This document shows positions 19,511 through 27,474 of a DNA stretch of 32,665 nt, piece by piece. The stretch covers positions 1-32,665 of the forward strand of contig LNDN01000156.1 of NCBI GenBank assembly GCA_001464065.1, given 5' to 3'. The first letter of the stretch is position 1. The number at the start of each line of letters is the position of its first letter. Origin of the DNA: Acidobacteria bacterium Ga0077522. Its GTDB lineage: Bacteria > Acidobacteriota > Vicinamibacteria > Vicinamibacterales > Vicinamibacteraceae. The notes under the pieces are model-generated. The model saw nothing but the letters and a program-made list of their open reading frames with translations. It did not search any database and was not told the origin of the DNA. The position numbers were made by a program, and so were the translations under genes.

Positions 19511-19535
19511 ACGGACGCCTCGGCGAGGCGTCCGT
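19511..19535. repeat. Intergenic hairpin, 11-bp stem
   Basis: ACGGACGCCTC-GGC-GAGGCGTCCGT is a perfect 11-bp inverted repeat with a three-base loop, followed by CCCACC. It is in the divergent gap between the M14 gene and pxpA, 25 nt from a second hairpin. Confidence 0.55.
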
Positions 19536-19560
19536 CCCACCCGCGGACGCTTGATGGGAG

Positions 19561-19581
19561 GGACCGCTCGCCGAGCGGTCC
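19561..19581. repeat. Intergenic hairpin, 9-bp stem
   Basis: GGACCGCTC-GCC-GAGCGGTCC is a perfect 9-bp stem with a three-base loop, the partner of the hairpin at 19511. Both stems begin with GGAC and close with CTC/GAG, which suggests two members of one palindromic repeat family. Confidence 0.5.
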
Positions 19582-19682
19582 GTGACCCAGAACTGTGATT
19601 CGAGCCTCGGATTCGTCATCGGCCTCGCCCGCGCCCGCACGCCTGGCGCCGCCAAATACGCGAAAGTCCCTGCATTCGCGGG

Positions 19683-19698
19683 TGGCATGGCGGTTGCT
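19683..19698 (+). promoter_or_regulatory. Candidate sigma-54 (-24/-12) promoter for pxpA
   Basis: TGGCAT-GGCGG-TTGCT matches the TGGCAC-N5-TTGCW consensus, with exactly ten bases between the invariant GG (19684-19685) and GC (19696-19697). The start point would be near 19709, leaving a leader of about 130 nt before the GTG at 19843. Sigma-54 control would suit a gene for nitrogen-source use. Confidence 0.4.
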
Positions 19699-19708
19699 CT
19701 TCTACAAG

Positions 19709-19842
19709 GCGTCGGCGGTCTGTTTGTGGCACGATGCCACAGTGCTGGGGAGCCAGATCGTCGGCAGCAGGGGCTGCGCAATTCTGCGCGGCCTCTGCCC
19801 GTTTATACCGGTCCTCCTGACGACCCGCCACGAGGAGGCCCG
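19709..19842 (+). other. Structured leader of pxpA
   Basis: No gene is seen here. The stretch contains GTGGCA-CGA-TGCCAC (19726-19740), a GCAGC/GCTGC pair around 19764-19777 and further GC-rich pairing, then GAGGAGG (19832-19838), a strong ribosome binding site four nt before the GTG. The first hairpin could also be an operator. Confidence 0.3.
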
Positions 19843-20607
19843 GTGATCCCCCGGATCGATCTCAACGCCGACCTCGGAGAACACGACGGCGCGCCGCCTG
19901 CCGCCGCGCGCGACCTGCTGCGTGCCGTGACCTCGGCCAACGTGGCGTGCGGGTGGCACGCCGGCGATGCCGTCAGCATGCGCCTGACCGTCTCCGAGGC
20001 CGCTACCCTCGGCGTCCAGATCGGGGCCCACCCGTCCTATCCGGACCGCGCAGGCTTCGGTCGTCGTGTGGTGCCGATGTCCCCGACCGAGATTGCCGAC
20101 GCCGTCGCGCACCAGGTCCACGCGCTGTGCGCCGTGGCAACCGCCGAGCGCGCGGCGGTGCGCCATGTGAAGCCGCACGGCGCCCTGTACAACCTCGCTT
20201 GCCGCGACCGACAGGTCGCCGACGGCATCGTCTCCGGCGTGCTCCTCGTGGACGCCTCGCTCGCGCTGTACGCGCCGGCCGACTCGGTGCTCGCGCTCGC
20301 CGGCGCAGCCGCCGGCCTCCACGTCGTCGCCGAGGGATTCCTCGACCGCGCCTACGAAGACGACGGCACGCTCACGCCGCGCGATGTGCCCGGCGCCGTG
20401 CTGGACGACGCGGCCGCGGCCGCGGTGCGCGCGGTCGACTGGATGCGGACCGGCACGGTGCGCACCCGTACCGGGCGCGTGCTGACACGGCGACTCGAGA
20501 CGCTCTGTGTCCACGGCGATACGGGAGATGCCGCGTCCATCGCGGTCGGCGTGCGCGCGGCCCTGGCGGCCGCGGGGGTGCGCGTCCTGCCCGCGCTTGA
20601 GGCGTGA
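19843..20607 (+). CDS. pxpA: 5-oxoprolinase subunit A (LamB/YcsF family)
   Basis: Starting at GTG 19843 after GAGGAGG, the protein has 254 residues, the normal length of PxpA. Family hallmarks are IDLNADLGE at the N-terminus, SANVACGWHAGD, IGAHPSYPDRAGFGRR, VKPHGALYN, AEGFLDRAYEDDGTL and a final LCVHGDT. PxpA works with PxpB and PxpC to cleave 5-oxoproline to glutamate using ATP. No pxpB or pxpC is in the window, so the partners must be elsewhere. An upstream in-frame extension to 19582 crosses the promoter and hairpins and has no family sequence. Confidence 0.93.
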   Translation: MIPRIDLNADLGEHDGAPPAAARDLLRAVTSANVACGWHAGDAVSMRLTVSEAATLGVQIGAHPSYPDRAGFGRRVVPMSPTEIADAVAHQVHALCAVATAERAAVRHVKPHGALYNLACRDRQVADGIVSGVLLVDASLALYAPADSVLALAGAAAGLHVVAEGFLDRAYEDDGTLTPRDVPGAVLDDAAAAAVRAVDWMRTGTVRTRTGRVLTRRLETLCVHGDTGDAASIAVGVRAALAAAGVRVLPALEA

Positions 20608-20656
20608 CACGCGTTGGTGTTGGCGCGACGCACCGCTTCAGGCAGAGTAGTCCCGC

Positions 20657-21430
20657 ATGGGGCTGATGCTGGTCGGGGTGGTCGCGTTCACGGCATCGGC
20701 CCTGACGTTCGTGTCCGGCTTCGGTCTCGGCACGCTGCTGATGCCGGTGTTCGCGTTCGTCATGCCGGTCGAACGTGCGGTGGCGGCGACCGGCGTCGTG
20801 CACTTCCTCAACAGTCTCTTCAAGTTCTGGCTCGTCGGCCGCCGGGCCCACTGGCCGACGGTCTGGCGCTTCGGCCTGCCCGCGCTGCTGGCGTCGCTGC
20901 TCGGCGCCTGGTGGCTCGTGAGTCTCGCCGACCAGCCGCCGATCCTGACGTGGACGCTCGGCGCGCGCGTCCTGCAGGTGACGATGGCGAAGCTGCTGAT
21001 TGGCGCCCTGCTGCTGGTGTTCGTGCTGGTGGAGTGGGTGCCGGCCTGGCGATCGCTGACCGTCCCCGCGGCCTGGATGCCGCTCGGCGGAGTCCTGAGT
21101 GGTCTGGCCGGCGGCGTTTCCGGCATGCAGGGGGCACTGCGCTCGGCGTTCCTCGCCAGGGCCGGACTCGCGCGTGACGCCTTCGTGGCGACCGGCGTCG
21201 CCATCGCCTGCCTCATCGACGTCTCGCGCGTCGGCGTCTACCTGCGCATGTTCGGCGAGCACCGCGCGTCGCTCGATGTCGGCCTCCTGACGGTCGCGGT
21301 CCTCTCCGCCTTCGCCGGGGCGCTGGTCGGCCGTCGCTACCTAAAGCAGTTGACGATGGACGCGGTGCGTCATGTGATTGCCGTCCTGCTGCTGCTGACG
21401 GCGGTCGCGATCGGGAGTGGGGTCATCTAG
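20657..21430 (+). CDS. TauE/SafE (TSUP) family membrane transporter
   Basis: A 257-residue protein with about seven to eight hydrophobic helices. The N-terminal FVSGFGLGTLLMPVF and the repeated GLAGGVSGMQGALRSAFL segment are the duplicated glycine-rich signatures of the sulfite exporter TauE/SafE group. Members export or import small sulfonates or organic anions, and the substrate here is unknown. It follows pxpA by 49 nt in the same direction, so transport of a related compound is possible but unproven. Its stop codon overlaps the first base of a heptanucleotide repeat. Confidence 0.87.
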   Translation: MGLMLVGVVAFTASALTFVSGFGLGTLLMPVFAFVMPVERAVAATGVVHFLNSLFKFWLVGRRAHWPTVWRFGLPALLASLLGAWWLVSLADQPPILTWTLGARVLQVTMAKLLIGALLLVFVLVEWVPAWRSLTVPAAWMPLGGVLSGLAGGVSGMQGALRSAFLARAGLARDAFVATGVAIACLIDVSRVGVYLRMFGEHRASLDVGLLTVAVLSAFAGALVGRRYLKQLTMDAVRHVIAVLLLLTAVAIGSGVI

Positions 21431-21450
21431 GCTCAGGGCTCAAGGCTCAG
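21430..21450. repeat. Heptanucleotide tandem array A (GGCTCAG/A x3)
   Basis: Three 7-nt units, GGCTCAG, GGCTCAA and GGCTCAG, sit directly after the TSUP stop codon, 27 nt before the next start codon. One of four arrays of period seven in gene junctions here. Confidence 0.6.
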
Positions 21451-21476
21451 GAGTGCGCGTGGTGTATCTGACGGGT

Positions 21477-23588
21477 ATGCGGGGACGACTGCTGGTGGCC
21501 GTGATGGCCTGGTCGTGCGGTGTGGTGACGGCCGGTGCGCAGACGCGCGGGCTGGCGCCTGGCGACTACTACCGGGAGGTCACCGTCGAGGACGTGGCCA
21601 TGCGTCCGCAGGGCGACCTGGTGGCCTTCACGGTGATGACGATCGTCGAGAAGGAGAATCGGCGGCATCGCGAGATCTGGCTGCAGCCGATTGCGCAGGG
21701 CAAGGCCAGCGGCGAGGCGTTCCGCTTCACCGCGCCGACCGAGGAGTCGACCGATCCGCGGTGGAGTCCTGACGGCGCCCTGCTCGCCTTCACGTCGAAG
21801 CGCGACAAGGACGACAACGCGACGTGGTTCGCTCGCGTCGGCGGCACCGGCGGCGAGGCCTTCCATCTCGAAGGCGTGGCTGGCGAACCGGTGTGGTCGC
21901 CCGATGGCCGGTGGATCGCCTACGTCAAGGCGCCCGTGCGCGACAAGGACGGCGATGGCGCTCCAGACAAGCGGCCGGAGCGCGAGGGGTGGGTCGCGCC
22001 CGATGCGGTCTCGCGCACGCTGGATGCGGGGCGGTTCGATGGGCGCGTGGTGACGTCGATCCGCTACAAGTCCAACGGCACGCTGACGTGGATGCCGCAC
22101 TACTCGACGCGCGACATCCCCCAGATCTTCGTCGTGCCCTCGGGTGGCGGCACGGCGGTGCAGGTGACGCGCCTTGCGTTCGCGCCGTCGCAGTTGGCAT
22201 GGCTGCCGGACAACCAGACGCTCGTCTTCACGGGCGACGATCAGCAGGACAACGAGGTCAACCCGGACCTGACGGCGGATCTCTTTGCCGTCGCGCGCAG
22301 CGGCGGCGAGCCGACGCGCCTGACGAGCAACCCCGGTGCCGACCGCGGTGCCGCCGTGTCGCCGCGCGGCGACCGCCTCGCGTTCCTGCACCAGTCGCGC
22401 GTCGGCGCGGAAACCGACGTCCTGGTCGCCGACCTCGACCCGGCCGGTCGCCTGCGCGGCACGCCGCGCAACCTGACGGCGGCGTGGGACCGCGTGCCGG
22501 GCGTGCCGCGCTGGACGCCGGACGGCCGCGCCGTGCGCTTCGACGCCGAGACGAACGGCAACGCGCACGTCTTCGAGGTGACGCTCGACGACCGGGCCGT
22601 CGTCCGCCTCGTGACGACCGGCGACGTGTCGATCAGGAGTGCCTCGGAGAGTCGTGACGGCGCGTGGATGGCGTATCGGCTCGACTCGCCGCTGTCACCC
22701 GCCGAGCTGTTCGTCGCCGCTGGCGACGGCAAGGGCGCCACCGCGTTGACCCGCCTGAACGCGTCGTGGCTGACGAGCGTGGTGCTGCAGGCCCCCGAGC
22801 GCCTGACCTGGACGGTGGCCGACGGCACCACGATCGAAGGCTGGCTGGTCAAGCCCGTCGGGTATGTGCCCGGCCGCTCGTATCCGATGGTGCTCAAGAT
22901 CCACGGCGGTCCCCACACCCAGTACGGCAACACCTGGTTTCCGACCTTTCACATCCTCTCGGCCTCCGGCTTCTTCGTGCTCTATCCCAATCCGCGCGGG
23001 TCATCCGGGTACGGGCATGCCTTCACGTATGCCACGCGCGGCAAGTGGGGGGAGCTGGACACCGAGGACTACCTCGGTGGCGTCGACACCGCCCTCGCGC
23101 GCTACCGGGACATCGACCCGAAGCGCGTCGGCGTGTCTGGCGGCAGCTACGGGGGCTTCATGACCAACTGGCTCAGCGCCACCACCACGCGGTTCGCCGC
23201 CGCGGTCACGAGCCGCTCGATCACCAACTGGGAGAGCTGGTACGGGACGTCCGATGCCCAGCGACTCACCGAGTACGAGTTCCACGGCCCGCCCTGGGAG
23301 AGCCGGGAGACCTACCGGCGACTGTCGCCGATCAGTTACGTGGAGAACGTGTCCATCCCGACGCTCATCATCAACGGCGACAACGACTGGCGCACACCGC
23401 CAGGCGATGGCGAACAGTGGTTCATGGCGCTGAAGAAGCGGCAGGTACCCGTCGAACTGGTCAGCTATCCACGCTCCACCCACGACCTGTCGCGTACCGG
23501 CGAGCCGTGGCTGCTGGTCGATCGGCTCGAGCGCATTCGCAGCTGGTTCGATCACTGGCTGAAACGCAAGGTGGTGGCGAGTTGGTAG
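21477..23588 (+). CDS. Secreted S9 family prolyl oligopeptidase-like peptidase
   Basis: From ATG 21477 the protein has 703 residues and a signal peptide (MRGRLLVAVMAWSCGVVTAG). A WD-like beta-propeller built from repeats such as DPRWSPDGALLAFTSKRD and EPVWSPDGRWIAYV covers about residues 30-420. The alpha/beta hydrolase domain has the nucleophile in GVSGGSYGGF (about residue 555-564), the Asp in NGDNDWRTPP and the His in STHDLSR. This is an acylaminoacyl- or dipeptidyl-peptidase-type enzyme that trims peptides in the periplasm. TATCTG six nt before the ATG is an imperfect leaderless -10. The alternative upstream start would begin inside the TSUP gene. Confidence 0.93.
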   Translation: MRGRLLVAVMAWSCGVVTAGAQTRGLAPGDYYREVTVEDVAMRPQGDLVAFTVMTIVEKENRRHREIWLQPIAQGKASGEAFRFTAPTEESTDPRWSPDGALLAFTSKRDKDDNATWFARVGGTGGEAFHLEGVAGEPVWSPDGRWIAYVKAPVRDKDGDGAPDKRPEREGWVAPDAVSRTLDAGRFDGRVVTSIRYKSNGTLTWMPHYSTRDIPQIFVVPSGGGTAVQVTRLAFAPSQLAWLPDNQTLVFTGDDQQDNEVNPDLTADLFAVARSGGEPTRLTSNPGADRGAAVSPRGDRLAFLHQSRVGAETDVLVADLDPAGRLRGTPRNLTAAWDRVPGVPRWTPDGRAVRFDAETNGNAHVFEVTLDDRAVVRLVTTGDVSIRSASESRDGAWMAYRLDSPLSPAELFVAAGDGKGATALTRLNASWLTSVVLQAPERLTWTVADGTTIEGWLVKPVGYVPGRSYPMVLKIHGGPHTQYGNTWFPTFHILSASGFFVLYPNPRGSSGYGHAFTYATRGKWGELDTEDYLGGVDTALARYRDIDPKRVGVSGGSYGGFMTNWLSATTTRFAAAVTSRSITNWESWYGTSDAQRLTEYEFHGPPWESRETYRRLSPISYVENVSIPTLIINGDNDWRTPPGDGEQWFMALKKRQVPVELVSYPRSTHDLSRTGEPWLLVDRLERIRSWFDHWLKRKVVASW

Positions 23589-24898
23589 GCCTGACGCGCG
23601 CCGCGGTGACGACGGTCGTGATGTTGTCGACGGCATCCGCGGCGGCCCAGACGACAGCAGGCCCGCTTGTGCCGCGGCAGACCCAGGCCGACGACTATTC
23701 CTCGTACGAGTTGCTGGCGCCCGAGCGTCAGCAGTTCCGCATCCTCTACGACGTGACGGCGACGACGCCCGGCGCGACGGTGTTCCTGAACCCCATTCGC
23801 CAGGGTAGCGAGGCGAGTGACGAGCGGGTGACGGACCTGGCCACCGGGCAGCCGCTGGCGTTCCGGGTGATCCGGGGGACCGACGCGCGCACGCTCGGCC
23901 TGCCCAACGCCGCGCCCGACGCCGAGTACCTCCGGATCGACCTGGCGCGACCCGTACCCGTTGGTGGCGAGCAGCGGATCCGCATCGACAAGACCTACAA
24001 GGATCCGGCGTCCTACCGGCGCGACGGCGCCGACATCGTCTTCTCGCGGTCGCTCGGCATCCGACGCAACAAGGTCGTCCTGCCGCCCGGCTACGAACTG
24101 GTGGCCTGCAACACGCCCGTCCAGGTCTTCACCGAGGAGGATGGACGGGTGGCGGTGAGCTTCGTCAACGTGCAGCCGGGGCAGGTCGCGCTCGAGGTGC
24201 GGGCGCGTCCGTCGTCTGCGCTGGCCACGCCTGCGGCACCGCGGACTGCAGCCGTCCCGCCCGTGGCGGATGCCGTCGCCCCGACCAGCACGCGCGCGCC
24301 CACGCTCGAGGCGTCCGCGTCCGCGCGGGTGTCCGATCGGGCGTTCCAGGATCGCGAGATCACGTACTGGCTGCAGCCGCCAGAGACGCATGCGTTCGAC
24401 ATCTCGCACGACTACACCGAGACCCGGCCCGGCACCGATCGCTACGTCAACATCGTGCGCGGTGGCAGCCGCGCGTCGAATCCGGGCGCCACGGTGCTCG
24501 ACACGGGGGCCGTGCTGCCTGTGGAGACGCTGCGTGGCGAGGCCATCACGAAGGCGGGCGTGGACATCGGTGGGGCGGTGTCGGCCGAGAGTGAGGTCGT
24601 GCTGATCCGGTTTCCGGCCGTCAAGGCCGGGCAGAGCACGCGGCTGCGCATCACCGAGACGTACACCGACCCGTCACGCTATGGCCTGGTCGACGGCGTG
24701 CTCGTGTGGCGGCGGGCCTTCGGTCGACCGCGCAACGTGGTGGTGCTGCCCGAGGGGTGGGCGCTGACGGCCAACGCCGTGCCCGCGACCATCGACCGCG
24801 ACGAGCGCGGTCGCGTGCGGCTGACCTACGTCAACCCGCGCACCGACGAGATCGATGTGCTGATTCGCGCGCGCTCGGCGGGCGTGACGCCTCGCTGA
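23582..24898 (+). CDS. Secreted protein with two tandem copies of an unidentified domain
   Basis: The best start is TTG 23582, inside the S9 stop region, giving 438 residues with a signal peptide (VGLTRAAVTTVVMLSTASAAAQ); ATG 23621 is an alternative but would lose most of it. The mature part is two copies of one domain, about residues 40-205 and 260-435, joined by an Ala/Pro/Thr linker. Matching landmarks are QFRILYDVTATTPGA with AFDISHDYTETRPGT, IRIDKTYKDPASY with LRITETYTDPSRY, RSLGIRRNKVVLPPGYEL with RAFGRPRNVVVLPEGWAL, and VSFVNVQPG with LTYVNPRTD. I do not recognise the domain. Overlap with the S9 gene suggests translational coupling and a shared periplasmic role, perhaps as a peptidase partner. 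Confidence 0.75.
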   Translation: MVGLTRAAVTTVVMLSTASAAAQTTAGPLVPRQTQADDYSSYELLAPERQQFRILYDVTATTPGATVFLNPIRQGSEASDERVTDLATGQPLAFRVIRGTDARTLGLPNAAPDAEYLRIDLARPVPVGGEQRIRIDKTYKDPASYRRDGADIVFSRSLGIRRNKVVLPPGYELVACNTPVQVFTEEDGRVAVSFVNVQPGQVALEVRARPSSALATPAAPRTAAVPPVADAVAPTSTRAPTLEASASARVSDRAFQDREITYWLQPPETHAFDISHDYTETRPGTDRYVNIVRGGSRASNPGATVLDTGAVLPVETLRGEAITKAGVDIGGAVSAESEVVLIRFPAVKAGQSTRLRITETYTDPSRYGLVDGVLVWRRAFGRPRNVVVLPEGWALTANAVPATIDRDERGRVRLTYVNPRTDEIDVLIRARSAGVTPR

Positions 24899-24904
24899 CC
24901 TGTC

Positions 24905-24930
24905 CCGCCGTAGCCTCGGCGGAGGCGGAG
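24905..24930. repeat. Short palindromic GC-rich element
   Basis: CCGCCGTAGCCTCGGCGGAGGCGGAG contains CCGCC/GGCGG and GCCTC/GAGGC pairings. It lies in the 46-nt convergent gap between the secreted repeat protein and the 73-residue minus-strand gene; it may serve as a terminator or be a dispersed element. Confidence 0.3.
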
Positions 24931-24944
24931 TGCGCGGGCCCGCT

Positions 24945-25166
24945 CTAGTCGCGTTCGACGCGGGTGACCTGATTGAGCAGGATGTGCAGCTTGACGCGAT
25001 CGCCGGCGTGCAGCCCGGCGTCGACGTCCTCGCCGCCGACACGTGCCACCTGCGGGATCAGATCTTCGTCGTCGGCCTTGACGTAGTGGACGTCGTAGAA
25101 GATCTGCCCGTGGATGCTGACGGGCTGCAGTTTCGTGAGGACGCCGACCTGGATGCCACGCAGCAT
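24945..25166 (-). CDS. Small conserved-looking protein at the end of the arg operon
   Basis: A 73-residue protein starting at ATG 25166, four nt after the argF stop codon, so it should be co-transcribed with the arginine genes. It has no membrane segment or signal peptide and is acidic. It looks like a small beta-rich domain: GIQVGVLTKLQPVSIHGQIFYDVHYVKAD, then ARVGGEDVDAGLHAGDRVKLHILLNQVTRVERD. Codon use agrees with its neighbours. I do not recognise a family; the HAGDRVKLHILLNQVTRVER end recalls small TOBE-like or OB-like modules, but this is weak. Confidence 0.6.
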   Translation of the reverse strand: MLRGIQVGVLTKLQPVSIHGQIFYDVHYVKADDEDLIPQVARVGGEDVDAGLHAGDRVKLHILLNQVTRVERD

Positions 25167-25170
25167 GTCG

Positions 25171-26157
25171 CTATTGTGACCTGCCCATGAGGAGCATGAG
25201 CAAGGCCTTTTGCGCGTGGAGGCGATTCTCGGCCTGATCGAAGATGATCGACGACGGGCCGTCCATCACCTCGTCGGTGGCCTCTTCGCCCCGGTGGGCC
25301 GGCAGGCAGTGCATGAACACGGCGTCGCCGGCCGCCTGCATGAGCGCCTCGTTGACCTGGAACGGTGCGAAGACCTTGCGGCGCTGCTGGGCCTCGGCTT
25401 CCTGCCCCATCGACGTCCACGCGTCGGTATACACCGCGGAGGCGCCCGTTACTGCCGCCTTCGGATCGCGCATGACCTCCAGCGTGGCGCCCTGTCGGGC
25501 CACACCGCGCAACTGGGCGGCAATCTCGTCGGAGAACTCGTAGCCGACCGGCGTGGCCAGCCGCACGTGCATGCCGAGCATCAGCGCCCCCTGCGCCAGC
25601 GACGCGGCGACGTTGTTGCCGTCCCCGACGAAGGCCACCGTCAGCCCCTGCACCTCACCGAACTGCTCGCGCAGCGTCAGGAGATCGGCCAGGGCCTGGC
25701 ACGGGTGCTCCTCGTCGGTCAGCGCGTTCACCACGTGCAGGCGCGGGGCGGCGGTCGCGAACTCGACCAGCCGATCCTGCGCGAAGGTGCGGATGACGAC
25801 GCCGGACACCCAGCGCTCGAGGTTGCGGGCGACGTCGGCAATCGGTTCGCGTTCGCCCATCGCCACGTCCTGCGGCGGCGCGATCACGTCGCCCCCCAGC
25901 TCGCGGACGGCGATCTCGAACGTGCAGCGCGTGCGCAGCGACGGCTTCTCGAACAGCAGGGCGACATGCTGGCCTGCCAGCGCGGTGGCGCCGTAGCTGC
26001 GCACGCCGCGGGCCCGTTCCTTCTTCAAGGCGAGGCCGGCCGTCAGCACGTCGGCCAACTCCGCGGGCGAGAGATCGAGCAGCGAGACGAAGTGCTGCGT
26101 CCGCAGGCTGCGGGACGCGGCGGGCGTACGGACGGTGCGCGTGGCTCTCGATGGCAT
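25171..26157 (-). CDS. argF: Ornithine carbamoyltransferase
   Basis: A 328-residue protein with the carbamoyl phosphate site [13 protein letters not shown] (a SLRTR form of the STRTR motif), [12 protein letters not shown], and the ornithine-side [10 protein letters not shown] that separates OTCases from aspartate transcarbamoylases. It makes citrulline from ornithine and carbamoyl phosphate. The start at ATG 26157 adds an N-terminal tail of about 20 basic and small residues ([19 protein letters not shown]) before [12 protein letters not shown], where most homologs begin. No strong ribosome binding site is seen. It is the sixth arg gene in the minus-strand run, separated from argJ by 108 nt that contain two heptanucleotide arrays. 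Confidence 0.95.
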   Translation of the reverse strand: MPSRATRTVRTPAASRSLRTQHFVSLLDLSPAELADVLTAGLALKKERARGVRSYGATALAGQHVALLFEKPSLRTRCTFEIAVRELGGDVIAPPQDVAMGEREPIADVARNLERWVSGVVIRTFAQDRLVEFATAAPRLHVVNALTDEEHPCQALADLLTLREQFGEVQGLTVAFVGDGNNVAASLAQGALMLGMHVRLATPVGYEFSDEIAAQLRGVARQGATLEVMRDPKAAVTGASAVYTDAWTSMGQEAEAQQRRKVFAPFQVNEALMQAAGDAVFMHCLPAHRGEEATDEVMDGPSSIIFDQAENRLHAQKALLMLLMGRSQ

Positions 26158-26177
26158 GGGGAGAATCTCGACGGTAG

Positions 26178-26198
26178 CGGGAATCGGGAATCGGGAAC
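26178..26198. repeat. Heptanucleotide tandem array B (CGGGAAT x3)
   Basis: CGGGAAT, CGGGAAT and CGGGAAC stand just upstream of argF (minus strand), 21 nt from its start codon. Period seven, like arrays A, C and D. Confidence 0.6.
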
Positions 26199-26235
26199 CG
26201 GTCGTGTCCGCGGCGACTCACGACGATGCCGTGAA

Positions 26236-26263
26236 GGCCCAAGGCCCAGGGCCCAAGGCCCAA
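26236..26263. repeat. Heptanucleotide tandem array C (GGCCCAA/G x4)
   Basis: Four units GGCCCAA, GGCCCAG, GGCCCAA and GGCCCAA, then a degenerate GGCTACG that includes the argJ stop codon (26266-26268). The unit differs from array A by one base change (GGCTCAG/GGCCCAG). Confidence 0.65.
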
Positions 26264-26265
26264 GG

Positions 26266-27474
26266 CTACGTCCGGTACTCGGCGTTGATCTGGACGTATT
26301 CCTTGCTCAGGTCACACGTCCACATCGTGGCCTCGTCGGACCCACCGGTGCCGAGATCGACGCTGACGCTGATGTCCTTCGCCTTGAGGTACGCGGCGGC
26401 TTGCGGCGCGCGTTCGTCGAAGGGACGCCCACCCTCGAACAGGACGATGTCGCCGATCCGCACGGCGGCGTTCTGCAGGTCGAAGTCCACCCCGGCCCGC
26501 CCGGCCACGGCCACGAGGCGTCCCCAGTTCGGGTCGCCGCCGTGAATCGCCGTCTTCACCAGCAGCGAGTTGGCGATGGCGCGTGCCGCCTGCTTGGCTT
26601 CGTCGTAGGTGCGGGCGCCGGTGACCTGCACGGTGACCAGCTTGGTGGCGCCCTCGCCGCCGCGCACGATCTCGGTGGCCAGGAAGCGGCACACCTCGTA
26701 CAGCGCGTCGGAGAGCAGCGGCAGGTCGTCCTCGCCGATCGTCACGCCGCTGGCGCCGTTGGCGAGCAGGGCGACGCAATCGTTGGTCGAGCACTCGCCA
26801 TCGACGGTGATGGCATTGAAGGTGTGCTCGGTCACTTCCGACAGCGCGCGCTGCAGCAGGGCCGGGGCGACGGCCGCATCACACGTCAGCACCCCGAGCA
26901 TGGTCGCCATGCGGGGTTCGATCATGCCCGAGCCCTTGCAGATGCCGCCGATGCGGAAGGTGCCGCGCGGCGTGGTGACCTCGACCGCGCGCTCCTTCGG
27001 AAACGGGTCGGTCGTCATGATGGCGCGCGCGCACAGCATGTGGGCGTCCACCGACAGGGCATCGGCCGCGGTGATGATGCCCTGCGTCACCGTGCGGGGA
27101 TCGAGCTGCACGCCGATCACGCCGGTCGACATCACGAGCACTTCCTCGAGGTCGCAGTCGACGGCGCGGGCCGTCTCGGCCGCCATCAGGTGCGCCACCT
27201 GGCGTCCCTGATCGCCCGTGCAGGCGTTGGCGCAGCCCGAGTTGACGACCACCGCCCGCGCATGGCCCTGCGTGGCATGCAGGTGGTCGCGCGAGACGAT
27301 GATCGGCGGGGCCACCGCGAGGTTCGTCGTGAAGACGGCGGCCGCCGACGCCGGCTGGTCGGAGACCAGCAGCGCGAGGTCGAGCTTCTCCGGATTGGCC
27401 TTGATGCCGCAGTGCACTCCGGCGGCGCGGAAGCCGGCCGGTGCGGTGATGCCACCTTCAATGGTCGTGATCAT
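26266..27474 (-). CDS. argJ: Bifunctional ornithine acetyltransferase/N-acetylglutamate synthase
   Basis: From ATG 27474, 402 residues, the usual size. ArgJ recycles acetyl groups from N-acetylornithine to glutamate and, in some species, also uses acetyl-CoA. The autocatalytic cleavage site is KGSGMIEPRMATMLG, cut between Ala and Thr, with the Thr as nucleophile of the beta chain. Other family segments are SGCANACTG, GECSTNDCVALLANG, KTAIHGGDPNWGR and the C-terminal CDLSKEYVQINAEYRT. The start codon overlaps the stop codon of argA as ATGA, so argA and argJ are translationally coupled. A longer reading frame upstream is the argA region in the wrong phase. Confidence 0.96.
   Translation of the reverse strand: MITTIEGGITAPAGFRAAGVHCGIKANPEKLDLALLVSDQPASAAAVFTTNLAVAPPIIVSRDHLHATQGHARAVVVNSGCANACTGDQGRQVAHLMAAETARAVDCDLEEVLVMSTGVIGVQLDPRTVTQGIITAADALSVDAHMLCARAIMTTDPFPKERAVEVTTPRGTFRIGGICKGSGMIEPRMATMLGVLTCDAAVAPALLQRALSEVTEHTFNAITVDGECSTNDCVALLANGASGVTIGEDDLPLLSDALYEVCRFLATEIVRGGEGATKLVTVQVTGARTYDEAKQAARAIANSLLVKTAIHGGDPNWGRLVAVAGRAGVDFDLQNAAVRIGDIVLFEGGRPFDERAPQAAAYLKAKDISVSVDLGTGGSDEATMWTCDLSKEYVQINAEYRT

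Noticed and set aside
19727-19745. Second sigma-54-like sequence TGGCACG in the pxpA leader.
   Set aside because: There is no GC-containing -12 element at the required distance; it is better read as part of the GTGGCA/TGCCAC hairpin.
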